Positions 63,659 through 64,000 of a DNA stretch of 64,000 nucleotides are shown here, one piece after another (positions within the stretch are counted from its first letter, which is position 1; every line of letters begins with the position of its first letter). Made by a program: the position numbers and the translations under genes. The DNA is taken from positions 1,662,864 to 1,726,863 of the forward strand of contig NZ_JBLWFI010000001.1 in NCBI RefSeq assembly GCF_048898065.1, given 5' to 3'. This stretch comes from Tepidibacillus_B infernus. GTDB lineage: Bacteria; Bacillota; Bacilli; Tepidibacillales; Tepidibacillaceae. The notes beneath the pieces were generated by a model that was given only the letters and a program-made list of their open reading frames with translations, made no database searches and was not told the DNA's origin.

Positions 63659-64000
63659 TCACTTCGCAGAATAACACTCACTAAAACTAAGATATCCAGC
63701 TCGCTTAAATCGCTCGTTAGATAGGGCTTTTGTCAAGATAGGGCTATGAGCAGTACGCCAATAGCCTTTTCTTGTATTCGCCCACATCCACGCTTGCTCC
63801 TCACTCACGCCTGCCTTCTTGAGGTTTTCAAAGCGTGTCCGGATTCGTTTCCATCGTTTCCAGGTCACCATTCGTATGCGACTTCTCAGCCACTCGTCTA
63901 AACTACTGAGCAGATTCTTTGCATCCGCCAGTTTGAAGTAATTTGTCCAGCCTCGCACTACTTGATTGAGTTTGGTTCTTCGTTCTTCGATTCCCATTCC
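63659..64000 (-). CDS. ltrA: Group II intron reverse transcriptase/maturase, C-terminal part
   Basis: About 114 residues, open to the window edge. RRTKLNQVVRGWTNYFKLAD is the start of the maturase (GIIM) domain, followed by LRSRIRMVTWKRWKRIRTRF and GVSEEQAWMWANTRKGYWRT, typical of LtrA-type proteins. It helps the intron to splice and to insert into DNA. The reverse transcriptase domain lies outside. Confidence 0.93.
   Translation of the reverse strand, partial: GMGIEERRTKLNQVVRGWTNYFKLADAKNLLSSLDEWLRSRIRMVTWKRWKRIRTRFENLKKAGVSEEQAWMWANTRKGYWRTAHSPILTKALSNERFKRAGYLSFSECYSAK

Larger units (their letters stand above)
63568..64000 (-). mobile_element. Group II intron, 3' part
   Basis: The 3' end of a group II intron enters from the right edge. 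After the maturase stop there is a domain V hairpin (63613-63642) and a domain VI stem (GGCTGG with CCAGCC, about 63577-63600). The element ends near CCTACCCGAT at about 63568. The 5' part is outside the window. Confidence 0.85.

Overview
The window is low-GC DNA of a Gram-positive, endospore-forming bacterium of the Bacillaceae. The evidence is a YunB sporulation protein, strong AGGAGG-type ribosome binding sites with many TTG and GTG starts, S-box (SAM-I) riboswitches, a sufCDSUB operon, CcpA-type cre sites, and yunD/yunE next to each other as in Bacillus subtilis. A thermophilic or anaerobic relative such as Tepidibacillus or Vulcanibacillus is possible, but this is a guess from overall gene content.

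Layout. Positions 1-4400 hold a minus-strand beta-glucoside PTS operon (IIB, IIC, IIA, GH1 and GH4 phospho-glucosidases) with a cre site and a 20-bp palindrome upstream. Positions 4500-9554 hold a fructose/mannose-type PTS unit (ManR-like activator, IIBC, IIA, manA) followed by a remnant of a ROK sugar kinase. A LarC2-like protein and a secreted M23 peptidase follow. An S-box controls metH (11.3-15.0 kb), opposite a methionine/alanine importer (metP plus its 46-residue subunit metS). At 16.9-20.3 kb a beta-propeller lipoprotein, response regulator and sensor kinase form an operon, next to argS. A five-gene peptide ABC transporter (order D-F-A-B-C) occupies 22.3-28.0 kb, followed by yunB, thyX and a secreted acidic protein. 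At 31.4-35.7 kb an M20 hydrolase, a GNAT acyltransferase, an N-succinylamino acid racemase-like enolase and a YkvI-type transporter probably form a D-amino-acid conversion operon.

Positions 35.8-47.1 kb are the accessory region. It contains an IS4-type element with a 9-bp target duplication, an HD-GYP protein, a damaged IS200/IS605 element, preQ1-controlled queT, and a small secreted-protein locus between two 182-bp direct repeats with an XRE regulator. Next come yunD/yunE, a JAMM protease, a coiled-coil protein built on tandem DNA repeats, and the tail of a lost integrase. Both runs of N lie inside insertion sequences, as expected for collapsed multicopy elements.

Positions 47.1-52.3 kb hold sufCDSUB under a promoter that overlaps an IscR-like palindrome. 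A small flavoprotein, a DUF1802 protein and a two-component system with a destroyed MacB-type ABC transporter follow. The remaining genes are a repeat-containing secreted protein, an M48 protease, an S-box-controlled metNIQ operon, three small unknown proteins, and the 3' end of a group II intron running off the right edge.

Three themes stand out. Methionine supply is encoded three times (metH, metPS, metNIQ). Carbon control acts through CcpA and PTS activators. Gene decay is frequent (ROK kinase, ABC transporter, integrase, a frameshifted small ORF). I see no CRISPR array, tRNA, rRNA or intact prophage. The least explained items are the three-copy ~50-bp palindromic repeat family and the direct-repeat-flanked secreted-protein locus.
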